Below are positions 28,880-37,689 of a stretch of 64,000 nt of DNA, one piece after another. The stretch is taken from positions 1,460,001 to 1,524,000 of the forward strand of contig NZ_CP132910.1 in assembly GCF_030846775.1 (NCBI RefSeq). Reading direction: 5' to 3'. Under the pieces are notes generated by a model, which made no database searches, was not told the DNA's origin, and saw only the letters and a program-made list of their open reading frames with translations. Position numbers and translations under genes: made by a program. The stretch's first letter is position 1, and every line of letters starts with the position of its first letter. This DNA is from Geothrix sp. 21YS21S-2. Its GTDB lineage: Bacteria > Acidobacteriota > Holophagae > Holophagales > Holophagaceae.

Positions 28880-29848
28880 ATGGAAATGTCCCTCAGCGGA
28901 GAGTTTCTCAGCGTCGTGGAACAGGCCGCGATAGCCTGCGCCGTGAGCATCGGCAACGGCAACCGCAAGCACAGCGACTGGCTGGCCGTGGAGTCCATGC
29001 GCAAGAGCATGGAGCACCTGCCCATCGACGGCACCATCGTCATCGGCGAAGGCGAACGGGATGAAGCGCCGATGCTCTACGTGGGCGAGAAGCTCGGCCT
29101 GGGCATGGGCCACCCCGCCGTCGACATCGCCGTGGACCCCCTGGAAGGCACCAACCTCTGCGCCACCGGCGCCCCCAATGCCATCACCGTGCTGGCCGCC
29201 TCCGAGAAGGGCGGGCTGCTCCACGCCCCCGACCTCTACATGCAGAAGCTCTGCGTGGGCCCCGCGTCCAAGGGCAAGGTCCACCTGGACGCCACCCCCG
29301 CCGAGAACCTCAAGGCCATCGCCCTGGCCCTCCACCGCAAGGTGAGCGAGCTCACCGTGGTGGTGCTGGACCGGCCCCGGCACGACGACCTCATCGAGGC
29401 CATCCGCACCGCCGGCGCGCGCATCCAGCTCATCGGCGACGGCGACCTCTCCGCCGCCATCTCCGCCGCGGTCTCCGGCACGGGCATCCACGCCGTCATG
29501 GGCATCGGCGGCGCCCCCGAGGGCGTCATCTCCGCGGCTGCCCTCAAGTGCCTCGGCGGCGAGATCCAGGGCCGCCTCGTGGTGGACACGAACACCGCCA
29601 GCAGGGAGAAGGCCGAGGCCATGGGCGTCGACTTCAACCGCATCTACTTCACCGACGACCTGGCCCCCGGCGAGCACATCGTCTTCGCGGCCTGCGGCGT
29701 CACCCGCGGCAACCTCCTGGACGGCGTCCACACCTTCGGCGACGGCGTGCGCACCGCGAGCCTGATCCTGAACCGCCACCCCCGGCGGGTGCGCTTCATC
29801 GACACGGTCCACGTGAACGAGGGCGAGGACATCACGGTCCGGTTCTAG
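28880..29848 (+). CDS. glpX: class II fructose-1,6-bisphosphatase GlpX
   Basis: A 322-residue lithium-sensitive phosphatase of gluconeogenesis. Metal and substrate motifs: [33 protein letters not shown] and [20 protein letters not shown]. Length matches the family (about 320-335). It is soluble and removes the 1-phosphate of fructose 1,6-bisphosphate. GGAG 7 bp before the ATG. No other gluconeogenic gene is adjacent. Confidence 0.95.
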   Translation: MEMSLSGEFLSVVEQAAIACAVSIGNGNRKHSDWLAVESMRKSMEHLPIDGTIVIGEGERDEAPMLYVGEKLGLGMGHPAVDIAVDPLEGTNLCATGAPNAITVLAASEKGGLLHAPDLYMQKLCVGPASKGKVHLDATPAENLKAIALALHRKVSELTVVVLDRPRHDDLIEAIRTAGARIQLIGDGDLSAAISAAVSGTGIHAVMGIGGAPEGVISAAALKCLGGEIQGRLVVDTNTASREKAEAMGVDFNRIYFTDDLAPGEHIVFAACGVTRGNLLDGVHTFGDGVRTASLILNRHPRRVRFIDTVHVNEGEDITVRF

Positions 29849-29857
29849 CCGTGCCCC

Positions 29858-30304
29858 CTACCTGAACCTGCACCAGAGCGTACCCTGCCGTCCACGCCAG
29901 GAACCGTAGACGCAAAGGTTGCCATCGTCCTGCAGGATCATGAATGGATTATCGATAATGCGTGGGGAATCGGATTGCCAGATGAGCCTCTTGCTGGGCT
30001 TCATCTCATACAGGCAGAGGTTTCCATCCTTTTGCATTTCAAGGTTGTAGACCGGCTCGAGGGAGGTTCCGCCGCCGCCGGCGGCCCACACGACATGCTT
30101 TTCGGTTCCAACGATGCGCTCGATGCATAGAACACCGAAGGGCCTGATGGTGAGCTCGAATATTTTGTTCCGAGAATACATCACCTGCCCGCTGCTCATG
30201 ATTCCAGGTGATTTCAGGACATTCCCGAGGTTGGCGGCCTGCGCGGTCGCACTGGCGAGGAGAAGCAGGGCTGAAAATGCGCATCGGATTGGGCTGACCC
30301 GCAT
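29858..30304 (-). CDS. secreted bulb-type (mannose-binding) lectin-like protein
   Basis: A 148-residue protein with a signal peptide (about 1-23, ending ATAQA). The mature part has two repeats of the bulb-type lectin core, MQKDGNLCLYE and LQDDGNLCVYG, which match the QxDxNxVxY sugar-site pattern with Gly for one Asp and Cys or Leu in between. WQSDSP also fits. Third-position bases are less GC-rich than in neighbours, which suggests acquisition. It is not an evident bacteriocin, since only one lectin module is present. It has its own promoter. Confidence 0.75.
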   Translation of the reverse strand: MRVSPIRCAFSALLLLASATAQAANLGNVLKSPGIMSSGQVMYSRNKIFELTIRPFGVLCIERIVGTEKHVVWAAGGGGTSLEPVYNLEMQKDGNLCLYEMKPSKRLIWQSDSPRIIDNPFMILQDDGNLCVYGSWRGRQGTLWCRFR

Positions 30305-30331
30305 GGGTGGCTCCTGATAAATTAATTAAAT

Positions 30332-30359
30332 AATTTATACAGACTCCACCCGCCGTCAA
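30332..30359 (-). promoter_or_regulatory. candidate promoter of the lectin gene
   Basis: Reverse strand: TTGACG (30354-30359), 16-bp spacer, TAAATT (30332-30337), within a strikingly AT-rich stretch (30317-30340) in an otherwise GC-rich region, 28 bp before the ATG. The AT block is nearly self-complementary and may hold an operator. Confidence 0.5.
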
Positions 30360-30364
30360 GGGTG

Positions 30365-31276
30365 CTACCGCGCCAAATCTCCGGCCCGCACGAACTGCAC
30401 CCTCCCCTTCGCAGCCGGGATGAGCTTTTCTAGGGCCTCCACCGTCTCCGGGTAGATGTGCCCGATGATCACGGCGTGACCCTCCTTGGCCGCGATGCCC
30501 AGGGCCCGCTCCCACTGCTTCTTCATCTCCGCGAAGCTCTTGTCGTCGTCCAGGAAGACCTTGCGCTGGACGGTGGGCACGGACAGCTCCCGGGCCACGT
30601 CATAGGCCACGGATTCCTTCTCGGTGCGGCTGTCCACGAAGAAGCACTTCTTCGCCCGGATCTCCTCCAGGATCCACCGCATGCGGGTGCGGTCGGGGGT
30701 GATGCGCGAGCCCATGTGGTTGTTCACGCCCTTGCGCCAGGGGACGTCGGCCAGGGCCTTGCGCACCCGGGCCCGCAGGTCGGGCTCCTTGAGGTCGAAC
30801 ATCACGGCCTCGGGGCCGGGGTCCTTGCCGGGGGCCGGGTAGCCCACGGGCTCCATGGGGAGGTGGAGCATCACCTCCTTGCCGCGTTCGTGGGCGATGT
30901 CGGCGCTGGCGCGGGTGTGCTCCTGGTAGGGCAGGACCGCCACGGAGAGGGGCACGGGCTGGGCGCACAGGCGCGTGACCAGCTCGGTGGGAGCGTAGCC
31001 CAGGTCGTCGATGACCACCGCCAGCTTCGGCAGGGCCGACTTCGGCTCGGGCGCGGGAGCGGGCGTTGGCGCGGGCGGGACCGGTTCGGGCTTGCGGGGC
31101 TTGGGCTTGGGGGCGGGCTTGGGCGGAGCCTTCTCCTCGTCCCCGGGAAGGCGGCCCTTCTTCGAGCAGGACTGGGAGGTGAACAGGGCGCCGATTCCCA
31201 GGCCCAGCGCGAACATGAGCACGGCCAACGCGGCCAGGCGGGGCGTGGAGGCTCGGCCCCCGCGTCGGGTCGCCAC
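30365..31276 (-). CDS. divergent polysaccharide deacetylase (YibQ/DUF610 family)
   Basis: A 303-residue protein. It has an N-terminal membrane anchor (about 14-36), a long Pro/Lys-rich spacer (about 45-80) and a periplasmic NodB-like barrel starting KLAVVIDDLGYAPTE. HLPMEP, NNHMGSRIT and AVIIGHIYPETVEAL are typical of the YibQ branch. In other bacteria this gene often sits with envC and an S41 peptidase gene, and it does so here with the S41 homologue 4 bp upstream. Probably acts on the cell envelope. Confidence 0.88.
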   Translation of the reverse strand: MATRRGGRASTPRLAALAVLMFALGLGIGALFTSQSCSKKGRLPGDEEKAPPKPAPKPKPRKPEPVPPAPTPAPAPEPKSALPKLAVVIDDLGYAPTELVTRLCAQPVPLSVAVLPYQEHTRASADIAHERGKEVMLHLPMEPVGYPAPGKDPGPEAVMFDLKEPDLRARVRKALADVPWRKGVNNHMGSRITPDRTRMRWILEEIRAKKCFFVDSRTEKESVAYDVARELSVPTVQRKVFLDDDKSFAEMKKQWERALGIAAKEGHAVIIGHIYPETVEALEKLIPAAKGRVQFVRAGDLAR

Positions 31277-31280
31277 GGGC

Positions 31281-32579
31281 CTAGGCCGGTTCCCGGTCCG
31301 CCGGGACCCTTCGCAGCAGCCCGGACACCAGCACCGGGTCGCGCCGGTTCTGCCGCGGGATGTTCAGCTGGGCGGCCTTGGCCTTCTCCTCCAGGATCTC
31401 AAGGATCCGCGGGATGGGGTCCTCCTCCGGCTTCAGGTTCTTGAAGACGTGATCGGGGATGACGCCGGCCTGGACGGCGTCCCCGGGGTGCGCGGGGTCG
31501 GTCCGGGCCTTCATGGCGGCGGGCTTCTCGCCGCCCACGCCCAGGAACTCGCCGCCGGCGCCCAGCCAGCGCTTGTTCACGACTTCCGCGGCGCCGCCCT
31601 GGCGCAGGGGGAAGCGGGTGCGTTCCACGCCCAGCCCCATGGTGCGCTCGCCGAAGACGGGCACGGACTGCTTCTTGAGGGCCGAGGACAGGGCCTCGGC
31701 GGCGCCGCAGGTCCAGGGGCCCTGGAGCACGGCCACCTTGGCGAAGGTCGGCAGGCCGGCGGGAATGACGGCCACGGCGACGGGGGCCTTGCCCGTCTCC
31801 TGCACGGTGGCCAGCGGTCCGGCGCCCGCCAGGAGGCCCGCCACCAGGGCGGCCTCGTTGAGGCTGCCGCCGTTGCAGCGGCGCAGGTCCAGGATGAGGG
31901 GCAGCTTGTGGTCCAGTTCCTTCAGCAGGGCCTGGAGTTCGACCGCCCGGCCGGGGGTCAGGTCCTCCATGCCGATGAGGGTGGCCTTGGCCTCCTTGCG
32001 CACGAATGCGGGGGGACGGGCGACCAGCTCGCGCTTGACGGAGATCTTCTTCAGCTCGCCGTTGGCGGCCGCATAGCGCAGGAGGGCGACCTCGGAACCC
32101 GGCGTCCCGCGCAGCCTGCGCTCCAGGGTCCAACTGCTCATGGGACCGATGGAATCGCCGTCCACCTTGCGGATCACGTCCCCGGGCTGGAAGCCGGCCT
32201 TGGCGGCGGGACTGCCGGCGGTCACGCCCATGACCTGGGCGTAGATCTGGCGCTTGAGCACCTGGATCCCGATGGAGCCGGCCCCGGGATCGGGAAGGCG
32301 CAGGTCCTCGGGGGTGAGGTAGGAGTTCAGGGGATGGGCCCGTTCCAGGGCGGCCTGGATGCCGCCGGTGATGACCTTCTCCATGTCCGGGGGATCGACG
32401 TAGTTGTCCTTGATGAGGGACAGCACGTCCTGGATGTCGGAGAGGCCGGCCAGGGGATCGGTGCTGGCGGGCTTGACCTCCTTGCGCGGCGCTTCCTGCA
32501 CCGGGTGGAAGACCACCGGGTAGGTGAACATCGCCACCATGGGGAGAGTCAGGAGGGAGAGCCAGGTGCGCTGGTGCAT
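31281..32579 (-). CDS. S41 (CtpA-like) peptidase homologue with both catalytic residues replaced
   Basis: A 432-residue exported protein. It has an N-terminal hydrophobic segment (1-22), an N-terminal helical region, a PDZ domain (about 97-180, with AGSPAAKAGFQPGDVIRKVDG) and the S41 fold with LILDLRRCNGGSLNEAA. The usual Ser of the S-A-S/A-E motif is Gly292 (TCGAAEAL) and the usual Lys of TFGKG is Leu316 (TMGLG). The protein is therefore probably not an active protease but may keep a binding role. It lies between the YibQ-type gene and murG, on the same strand, with 3-4 bp gaps. Confidence 0.85.
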   Translation of the reverse strand: MHQRTWLSLLTLPMVAMFTYPVVFHPVQEAPRKEVKPASTDPLAGLSDIQDVLSLIKDNYVDPPDMEKVITGGIQAALERAHPLNSYLTPEDLRLPDPGAGSIGIQVLKRQIYAQVMGVTAGSPAAKAGFQPGDVIRKVDGDSIGPMSSWTLERRLRGTPGSEVALLRYAAANGELKKISVKRELVARPPAFVRKEAKATLIGMEDLTPGRAVELQALLKELDHKLPLILDLRRCNGGSLNEAALVAGLLAGAGPLATVQETGKAPVAVAVIPAGLPTFAKVAVLQGPWTCGAAEALSSALKKQSVPVFGERTMGLGVERTRFPLRQGGAAEVVNKRWLGAGGEFLGVGGEKPAAMKARTDPAHPGDAVQAGVIPDHVFKNLKPEEDPIPRILEILEEKAKAAQLNIPRQNRRDPVLVSGLLRRVPADREPA

Positions 32580-32582
32580 CCC

Positions 32583-33671
32583 CTAGTGTAGGCTCCTTTG
32601 CATCCTGGACGCGAGATCATCCAGGCAGATGTCCACCGCCCGGTTGGGTTCGGCGCGGGACAGTCCGGCCAGCACGGCGGGATCCCCCATGAGCCGGGCC
32701 GCCTCCTCCGCCAGGTGCAGGTGCATCCCGGGCCCCTGGAGCACGACCCGGGCGCGGCCCTCGGCCTCCATGGCCCGGGCGTTGCCCACCTGGTGGTCGC
32801 CGGCGCTGCCCGGCATGGGCACGATGACGGCCGGGCGACCCGCGGCCTTGAGCTCGGCGCAGGTGCTGGCCCCGGCCCGGGTCACCACGAGGCTGGCGGC
32901 CTCCAGCTGGCGGTCCATGAACTCCAGGAAGGGCGCCAGCTTGTGCCGGGGATGCCGGTCCAGGGCGGCCAGGTCCGCGAAGGGCCCCGGGCCGGTCTGG
33001 TGGAGGAGGTCCCACTGGGGAAACCGCTCCAGGAGCCCGGGAGCCGCCAGGAACACCGCCTCGTTGAGGGCCCGGGCCCCGCCGCTGCCCCCCAGCACCA
33101 GGAGCCGGTAGGGCGGACGCTGGGCCGACAGGGGCTGGAACTCCCGCAGGAAGGCCTCCCGCACCGGCGTCCCAGCCAGGACGCACCGGGCCCCGGAGAG
33201 GCCGCCGCGGGCCTCCTCCATGCCGCACCAGACGCCGTCGGCCCCCTTTGCCAGGGTCTTCACCAGCAGCCCGGGGCTCGCGTTGGACTCGTGGAGGAAG
33301 TAGGGGATGCCCAGGCTCCGCGCGGCCAGGAGGGCCGGGCCGGCCCCGTAGCCGCCGGTCCCCACCACCGCCCAGGGGCGATGCACCTTCCAGGTGTTGA
33401 CCAGGATCCGCCAGGCCCGGAAGAGCTTCCAGGCCGCGCGCAGGGTCCTCAGGGGCGAGCGCCCCACGAAGCCCTCCACGTCCAGCAGCTCGAAGGGCCA
33501 GGGGCCCGGGGGCAGGAGCCGCGCCTCGATGCCCCGGGTGGCCCCCACGAAGGCGATGGGCCGGTCCCAGCGGGCCCGGGCCCCCTCGGCCAGGGCCACG
33601 GCGGGGAAGAAGTGCCCCCCCGTCCCGCCCCCTGTGAACACGAGGCTGTCGGCATACATGCGTCCGGTCAT
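32583..33671 (-). CDS. murG: UDP-GlcNAc:undecaprenyl-PP-MurNAc-pentapeptide GlcNAc transferase MurG
   Basis: A 362-residue GT-B glycosyltransferase that makes lipid II at the inner face of the cytoplasmic membrane. TGGGTGGHFFPAVALAE at the N-terminus, HESNASPG, LLVLGGSGGARALNEAV and TRAGASTCAELKAAGRPAVIVPMP are the donor and acceptor site motifs. The start is uncertain among 33677 (GTG), 33671 and 33659. It heads a tightly packed murG/S41/YibQ unit. Unusually it is not within a dcw cluster. Confidence 0.93.
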   Translation of the reverse strand: MTGRMYADSLVFTGGGTGGHFFPAVALAEGARARWDRPIAFVGATRGIEARLLPPGPWPFELLDVEGFVGRSPLRTLRAAWKLFRAWRILVNTWKVHRPWAVVGTGGYGAGPALLAARSLGIPYFLHESNASPGLLVKTLAKGADGVWCGMEEARGGLSGARCVLAGTPVREAFLREFQPLSAQRPPYRLLVLGGSGGARALNEAVFLAAPGLLERFPQWDLLHQTGPGPFADLAALDRHPRHKLAPFLEFMDRQLEAASLVVTRAGASTCAELKAAGRPAVIVPMPGSAGDHQVGNARAMEAEGRARVVLQGPGMHLHLAEEAARLMGDPAVLAGLSRAEPNRAVDICLDDLASRMQRSLH

Positions 33672-33728
33672 GGGCACGAGGATACCATTTGGCGATTCCC
33701 TGGTAGTATTTAGGACTAGGCCGTACCG

Positions 33729-33749
33729 AAAGGGCGGCTCCCTTTTTTT
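33729..33749 (+). promoter_or_regulatory. terminator-like hairpin in the etfB leader
   Basis: AAAGGG-CGGCT-CCCTTT followed by TTTT, ending 11 bp before the etfB ATG. It has the shape of an intrinsic terminator and shares its CGGCT loop with the hairpin upstream of nrdJ. It may attenuate etfBA. The GGGAG of the ribosome site follows directly. Confidence 0.45.
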
Positions 33750-33760
33750 CGGGAGATCGA

Positions 33761-34510
33761 ATGAAGATTCTTGTGGCCCTGAAGCAGGTGCCCGACACCG
33801 AGACCAAGATCAAGGTGGCTGCGGACGGAAGATCCCTCGACGGCGGCGACGTCAAGTGGATCACCAGCCCCTACGACGAGTACGCCCTGGAGGAGGCCCT
33901 GCGCCTCAAGGAAACCGCCGCCGCCGAAGTGACCGCCGTCTCCGTGGGCGGGGACAAGGCCAAGGACATCCTGCGCAACGCGCTGGCCCTGGGCGCCGAC
34001 CAGGCCGTGCTGGTCAAGTCCGCCGAGACCGGGGACCCCCTGGCCGTGGCCCGGACCCTGGCCGCCTTCGCCGAAGGCAAGGGCTTCGACCTGATCCTGC
34101 TGGGCAACAAGGGCTTCGGCGGCGACAACGCCTCCGTGGGCCCCATGCTGGCCGAGCTCCTGGGCGTGGCCCAGGCCAACGTCGTGACGAAGCTGGAACT
34201 GGCCGAGGGCCGCTTCAAGGCCGAGCGCGAAGGGGACGCGGACAGCGAGGTGCTGGAAGGCTCCCTGCCGGCCGTGGTCACCGCCCAGCGCGGCCTCAAC
34301 GAGCCCCGCTACGCCAACCTCAAGGGCATCATGGCCGCCAAGAAGAAGACCATCGAGGAAGTCGACGCCGCCCCCGTGGCCCCCGCGGTCACCACCGTCA
34401 CCCTCGCCCTGCCCCCCTCCCGCCCCGAAGGCCGGAAGCTGGAAGGGGACGCCGCCGCCCAGGCCGCGGCGCTCCTGGGTCTCCTGCGCGACGAAGCCAA
34501 GGTCCTGTAA
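33761..34510 (+). CDS. etfB: electron transfer flavoprotein subunit beta
   Basis: A 249-residue EtfB. MKILVALKQVPDTETKI, WITSPYDEYALEEALRLKE, GNKGFGGDNASVGPMLAELLG and the AMP-site region near the C-terminus match the family. It pairs with EtfA to carry electrons from acyl-CoA or other dehydrogenases. The ATG has GGGAG upstream. It is followed by etfA after 21 bp. Confidence 0.95.
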   Translation: MKILVALKQVPDTETKIKVAADGRSLDGGDVKWITSPYDEYALEEALRLKETAAAEVTAVSVGGDKAKDILRNALALGADQAVLVKSAETGDPLAVARTLAAFAEGKGFDLILLGNKGFGGDNASVGPMLAELLGVAQANVVTKLELAEGRFKAEREGDADSEVLEGSLPAVVTAQRGLNEPRYANLKGIMAAKKKTIEEVDAAPVAPAVTTVTLALPPSRPEGRKLEGDAAAQAAALLGLLRDEAKVL

Positions 34511-34531
34511 ACCACCCATTCCGAGGTCGAG

Positions 34532-35494
34532 ATGATTCTAGTTTTCTGTGAGACGAAGGATGGGAAGATCCGCAAGCCTTCCCTCGAGGCCCTCAGCGAG
34601 GCCCGGAAGCTGGCCGATGCCGCGGGCAAGGGCCTGGGCGCCCTGTTCGTGGGCGCCACGAGCGCCGGAGCCGAGGAGGCCGCCCAGTACGGCGCGGACG
34701 TGATCGTGAAGATCGAGGACCCGAGCCTCGCCGCCTATTCCAGCGACGGGTACGCCCAGGCCATCGCCGACGCCGTGAAGGCCAAGGGCGCCACCGCGCT
34801 CCTGGCCGCCGCGACCTCCTGCGGCCGCGACGTGGCCCCCCGGGCCGCCGCGCGCCTCGGGGCGGGCTACGCCTCGGACATCACCGGCCTGGCCATGGAG
34901 GAGGGCCGCCTCCTGGTGACCCGCCCCGTCTACGCCGGCAAGGCCTTGGCCACCACCCGCTTCGAGACCCCCGTGCAGGTGGCCACCACCCGCCCCAACG
35001 TCTTCTCCCTGGCGCCCTGCGCCAAGGCGGGCACCGTGGAGACCCTCCCCGCCCCAGGCGGCGGCTTCCTGGCCGTGGTGAAGGAGATCCTCACCAAGGG
35101 CGCGGGCCACGTGGACATCGCGGAGGCCGACGTGATCGTGGCCGGCGGCCGCGGCATGAAGGACGGCGCCAACTTCAAGCTCCTCGAGGAGCTGGCCGAG
35201 GCCCTGGGCGGCGTGGTCGGCGCGAGCCGGGCCGCGGTGGACGCGGGCTGGGGCCTGCCCCACAGCATGCAGATCGGCCAGACCGGCAAGGTCGTGAGCC
35301 CGACCCTCTACATCGCCTGCGGCATCAGCGGCGCCATCCAGCACGTGGCGGGCATGTCGGGCTCCAAGGTCATCGTGGCCATCAACAAGGACCCCGAGGC
35401 CCCCATCTTCAAGCTGGCCACCTACGGCATCGTGGGCGACCTGTTCGAGGTGGTGCCCGAACTGACCAAGGCCGCCAGGGCCCTGGCGAAATAG
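34532..35494 (+). CDS. etfA: electron transfer flavoprotein subunit alpha
   Basis: A 320-residue EtfA. The C-terminal FAD domain has [62 protein letters not shown] and [21 protein letters not shown]. It contains no iron-sulfur extension, so it is the conventional type. It ends with a TAG directly against the stop codon of the convergent gene. Confidence 0.96.
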   Translation: MILVFCETKDGKIRKPSLEALSEARKLADAAGKGLGALFVGATSAGAEEAAQYGADVIVKIEDPSLAAYSSDGYAQAIADAVKAKGATALLAAATSCGRDVAPRAAARLGAGYASDITGLAMEEGRLLVTRPVYAGKALATTRFETPVQVATTRPNVFSLAPCAKAGTVETLPAPGGGFLAVVKEILTKGAGHVDIAEADVIVAGGRGMKDGANFKLLEELAEALGGVVGASRAAVDAGWGLPHSMQIGQTGKVVSPTLYIACGISGAIQHVAGMSGSKVIVAINKDPEAPIFKLATYGIVGDLFEVVPELTKAARALAK

Positions 35495-37387
35495 CTACCG
35501 CGTGGGGTAGGCTCCGATCACGTCGTGCTCGAAGTGCTCCCCGTTGAAGTGCCGCAGCGTCCTCACCACGAAGCGCCCCGTGGGCACCTCGCTTCCGAAG
35601 CGGGTGCCCACGTCCGCTTTTTCGCAGAACGTGAGGAAGTGGCCTTCCGCGTCGGTGACCCGCACCCGGCCGATGGCGCCGGCGTTCTCCATGCCCTCGG
35701 CGATCAGCGCGGCCAGGGCCGCGGGCGTGCCGTATTCCGGCGCGAACTGGCTCTTGTCCGGGCACGACCCGTATCCGTGCTTGGCCAGGATGCTCCGCAG
35801 GGCCCCCCAGGAGAGGTTCACGTCCAGGGCCGCGAGCCGGTCCTGGGGCCCCGCCGGGATGGGGGCTGACTTCACCTCCTCCTGGGGCGCGGGGGCCGGC
35901 TCGGTCCATGCCCGGTAGCGCTCTTCCGCCGCCAGCACCCGGGCGCCGTGGCGCTCGCGGCGCCCGGCGTCCGTGAGGGGCTTGCGCCGCTCCACCCGGG
36001 GCGGCGCGTAGACCGCGACGTCCCATCCGCCGCCTGGAGAAGCCTTCTTCTCCTCCCCGAGGGGCGGCACCGCCAGGACGGACCCGATGAGGCGCTCGCC
36101 TTCCACCGTGAAGAACATCCGGCCACCCGGGCCCCGCACCAGTTCCGAGGCGCGGAAGCCCTCGGGAAGCGGAAATTCGACCGGCTCGCCTCCGGGCTTG
36201 AGGCGGCCCAGGCTGGACCTTCCCCGCTGCGTGAACCACACGGCCCCCTCCGCGTCCAGGGCCAGGTCCCAGGGCATGCGGGGGCCTCCCCCGGGGGGAA
36301 GCTTGGTGAAGGTCACGGCCCGGGTGTCCTCGTCGAAGCAGCCGATCCCCTCCTGGGAACCCGTCAGGGTGAACCACACCGTGTTTCCCGCTCCCCGCAC
36401 GAGGCGGTCGGCGCGGCAGCCCGCGGGCAGGTCGATGGCGATGCCGCCCCTGCCGCCCACCTTCACGACCCGGATATCCGTGCGCTCCGGCCCCGCGAGG
36501 AAGACCCCGGTTCCGGCGGCGTTCATCGTGGCCACCGCCGCGGGGCCGATGCCGGGAAGCGTTCCGAGGGAGTCCACCCTGAATTTGCCGTCGTAGGCGT
36601 GGAAGTGGAGCGCCCCGCCGGATATGGAAACCAGCACGTCCCCGCCGGGTCCGGCGGTGATGGCGACGGGTTCCATCCCCGGCTCCGCGGCAAGGGTGTG
36701 GCAGAAGCCCCGGGCGGACCTGGGCCCGGGACTCAGGTCGGCGAGGAGGAGCCACGCGTTCCGCCGGTCCCCGAACACCCAGAGGCGGTCCAGGGAGTCC
36801 TTGGCGAGCCCTTTCACCGCCTGGTCCTCCCCCAGGATCCGGAGCCCGTACTGGACGCCCGTGGGCGACAGGTGCCGCAAGGCCGAGCCTTCCAGCCAGA
36901 ACACCTCGCCCCAGGGCGAGGCCACGAGAAACCGGGGCGCCTCCTCTCCGCCGGTGTGGAAGAAGCGCAGGGCTCCGGTCTTCTCCGGCCCGCCGGCGGG
37001 TTCGAAGAAGGGATGCAGCTGGGCCCCGGCGAGGTCCAGCCCGGTCGCGCCGGAGATGTCGGCCTGGAACAGGCGGGTTCCCTTCAGGCTGGCGCCGGTC
37101 AGGGTCGCATTGCGGAAGGTGGCGCCCGTGCAGTCCGCTCCGTCCAGGCGGGCCCCGGTGAGGTCGCGGCCGGCGAAATCGGCCCCCCTCAGATCGGCGT
37201 TCTCCAGGCGGGCCCCAGGCCCTGCCAGGCGTCCGTTGACCCGTTTCGAGCGGGTGGTGATCCCCGTCCCCAGGGCCCCCACGCTGCCGGGCGGGAGGCC
37301 GGACGGAAGCGAATAGATGCGCTCCTGGGCGCCCAGGGCGAGGGAGCCCAGGAGCAGGCCAAGGGCCACGGGAAGGGTCGCGTGCAT
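35495..37387 (-). CDS. secreted pentapeptide-repeat / beta-propeller fusion with distinct C-terminal domain
   Basis: A 630-residue protein. Signal peptide (1-20, ending LALGA), then about eight pentapeptide repeats (about 60-120: ADLRGADFAGRDLTGARLDG, ATLTGASLKGTRLF). A propeller of Vgb/SMP-30 type follows (about 130-430: VWFTLTGSQEGIGCFDEDT, DLALDAEGAVWFTQRGRSSLG). After a charged linker, a C-terminal domain (about 525-630) contains LRSILAKHGYGSC and ends EHDVIGAYPTR. The last domain loosely resembles small secreted RNase-fold domains. That is only a shape impression. It converges on etfA with abutting stops. Confidence 0.75.
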   Translation of the reverse strand: MHATLPVALGLLLGSLALGAQERIYSLPSGLPPGSVGALGTGITTRSKRVNGRLAGPGARLENADLRGADFAGRDLTGARLDGADCTGATFRNATLTGASLKGTRLFQADISGATGLDLAGAQLHPFFEPAGGPEKTGALRFFHTGGEEAPRFLVASPWGEVFWLEGSALRHLSPTGVQYGLRILGEDQAVKGLAKDSLDRLWVFGDRRNAWLLLADLSPGPRSARGFCHTLAAEPGMEPVAITAGPGGDVLVSISGGALHFHAYDGKFRVDSLGTLPGIGPAAVATMNAAGTGVFLAGPERTDIRVVKVGGRGGIAIDLPAGCRADRLVRGAGNTVWFTLTGSQEGIGCFDEDTRAVTFTKLPPGGGPRMPWDLALDAEGAVWFTQRGRSSLGRLKPGGEPVEFPLPEGFRASELVRGPGGRMFFTVEGERLIGSVLAVPPLGEEKKASPGGGWDVAVYAPPRVERRKPLTDAGRRERHGARVLAAEERYRAWTEPAPAPQEEVKSAPIPAGPQDRLAALDVNLSWGALRSILAKHGYGSCPDKSQFAPEYGTPAALAALIAEGMENAGAIGRVRVTDAEGHFLTFCEKADVGTRFGSEVPTGRFVVRTLRHFNGEHFEHDVIGAYPTR

Positions 37388-37467
37388 GGGGATTCCTTGA
37401 ACAAGCCAATGCCCGGGTTCCGGGGCATTTGACCTTCAAGTGTCCGCTCCGAGGATCCGGTTCCCCC

Positions 37468-37689
37468 TCAGGCCCGCTCGAAGCCCTCTTCCTCCAGGAA
37501 GGACCTCGCGTCCTCCACATCCCCGAAGCGCGCGATGATCTCCACGCCCTCCCGCATGTCGCCGTCGGCCCGGTCCAGGCTGCTGAAACCCTGGCGGATG
37601 ATGCAGCCGCCGCCGGTCTCGTCCAGGCCCAGCTGCACGAGCTCCCACGTGACCCCGTGCTCGTCGCGCCACACCTCGACGCTGATCAC
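37468..37689 (-). CDS. small protein coupled to the FHA/cNMP sensor
   Basis: A 73-residue acidic soluble protein starting MISVEVWRDEHGVTWELVQL and ending EEEGFERA. No family recognised. Its ATG overlaps the stop of the FHA/cNMP gene (ATGA), which argues that it is real and produced with it. It has a possible beta-strand start and a helical end. Confidence 0.65.
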   Translation of the reverse strand: MISVEVWRDEHGVTWELVQLGLDETGGGCIIRQGFSSLDRADGDMREGVEIIARFGDVEDARSFLEEEGFERA

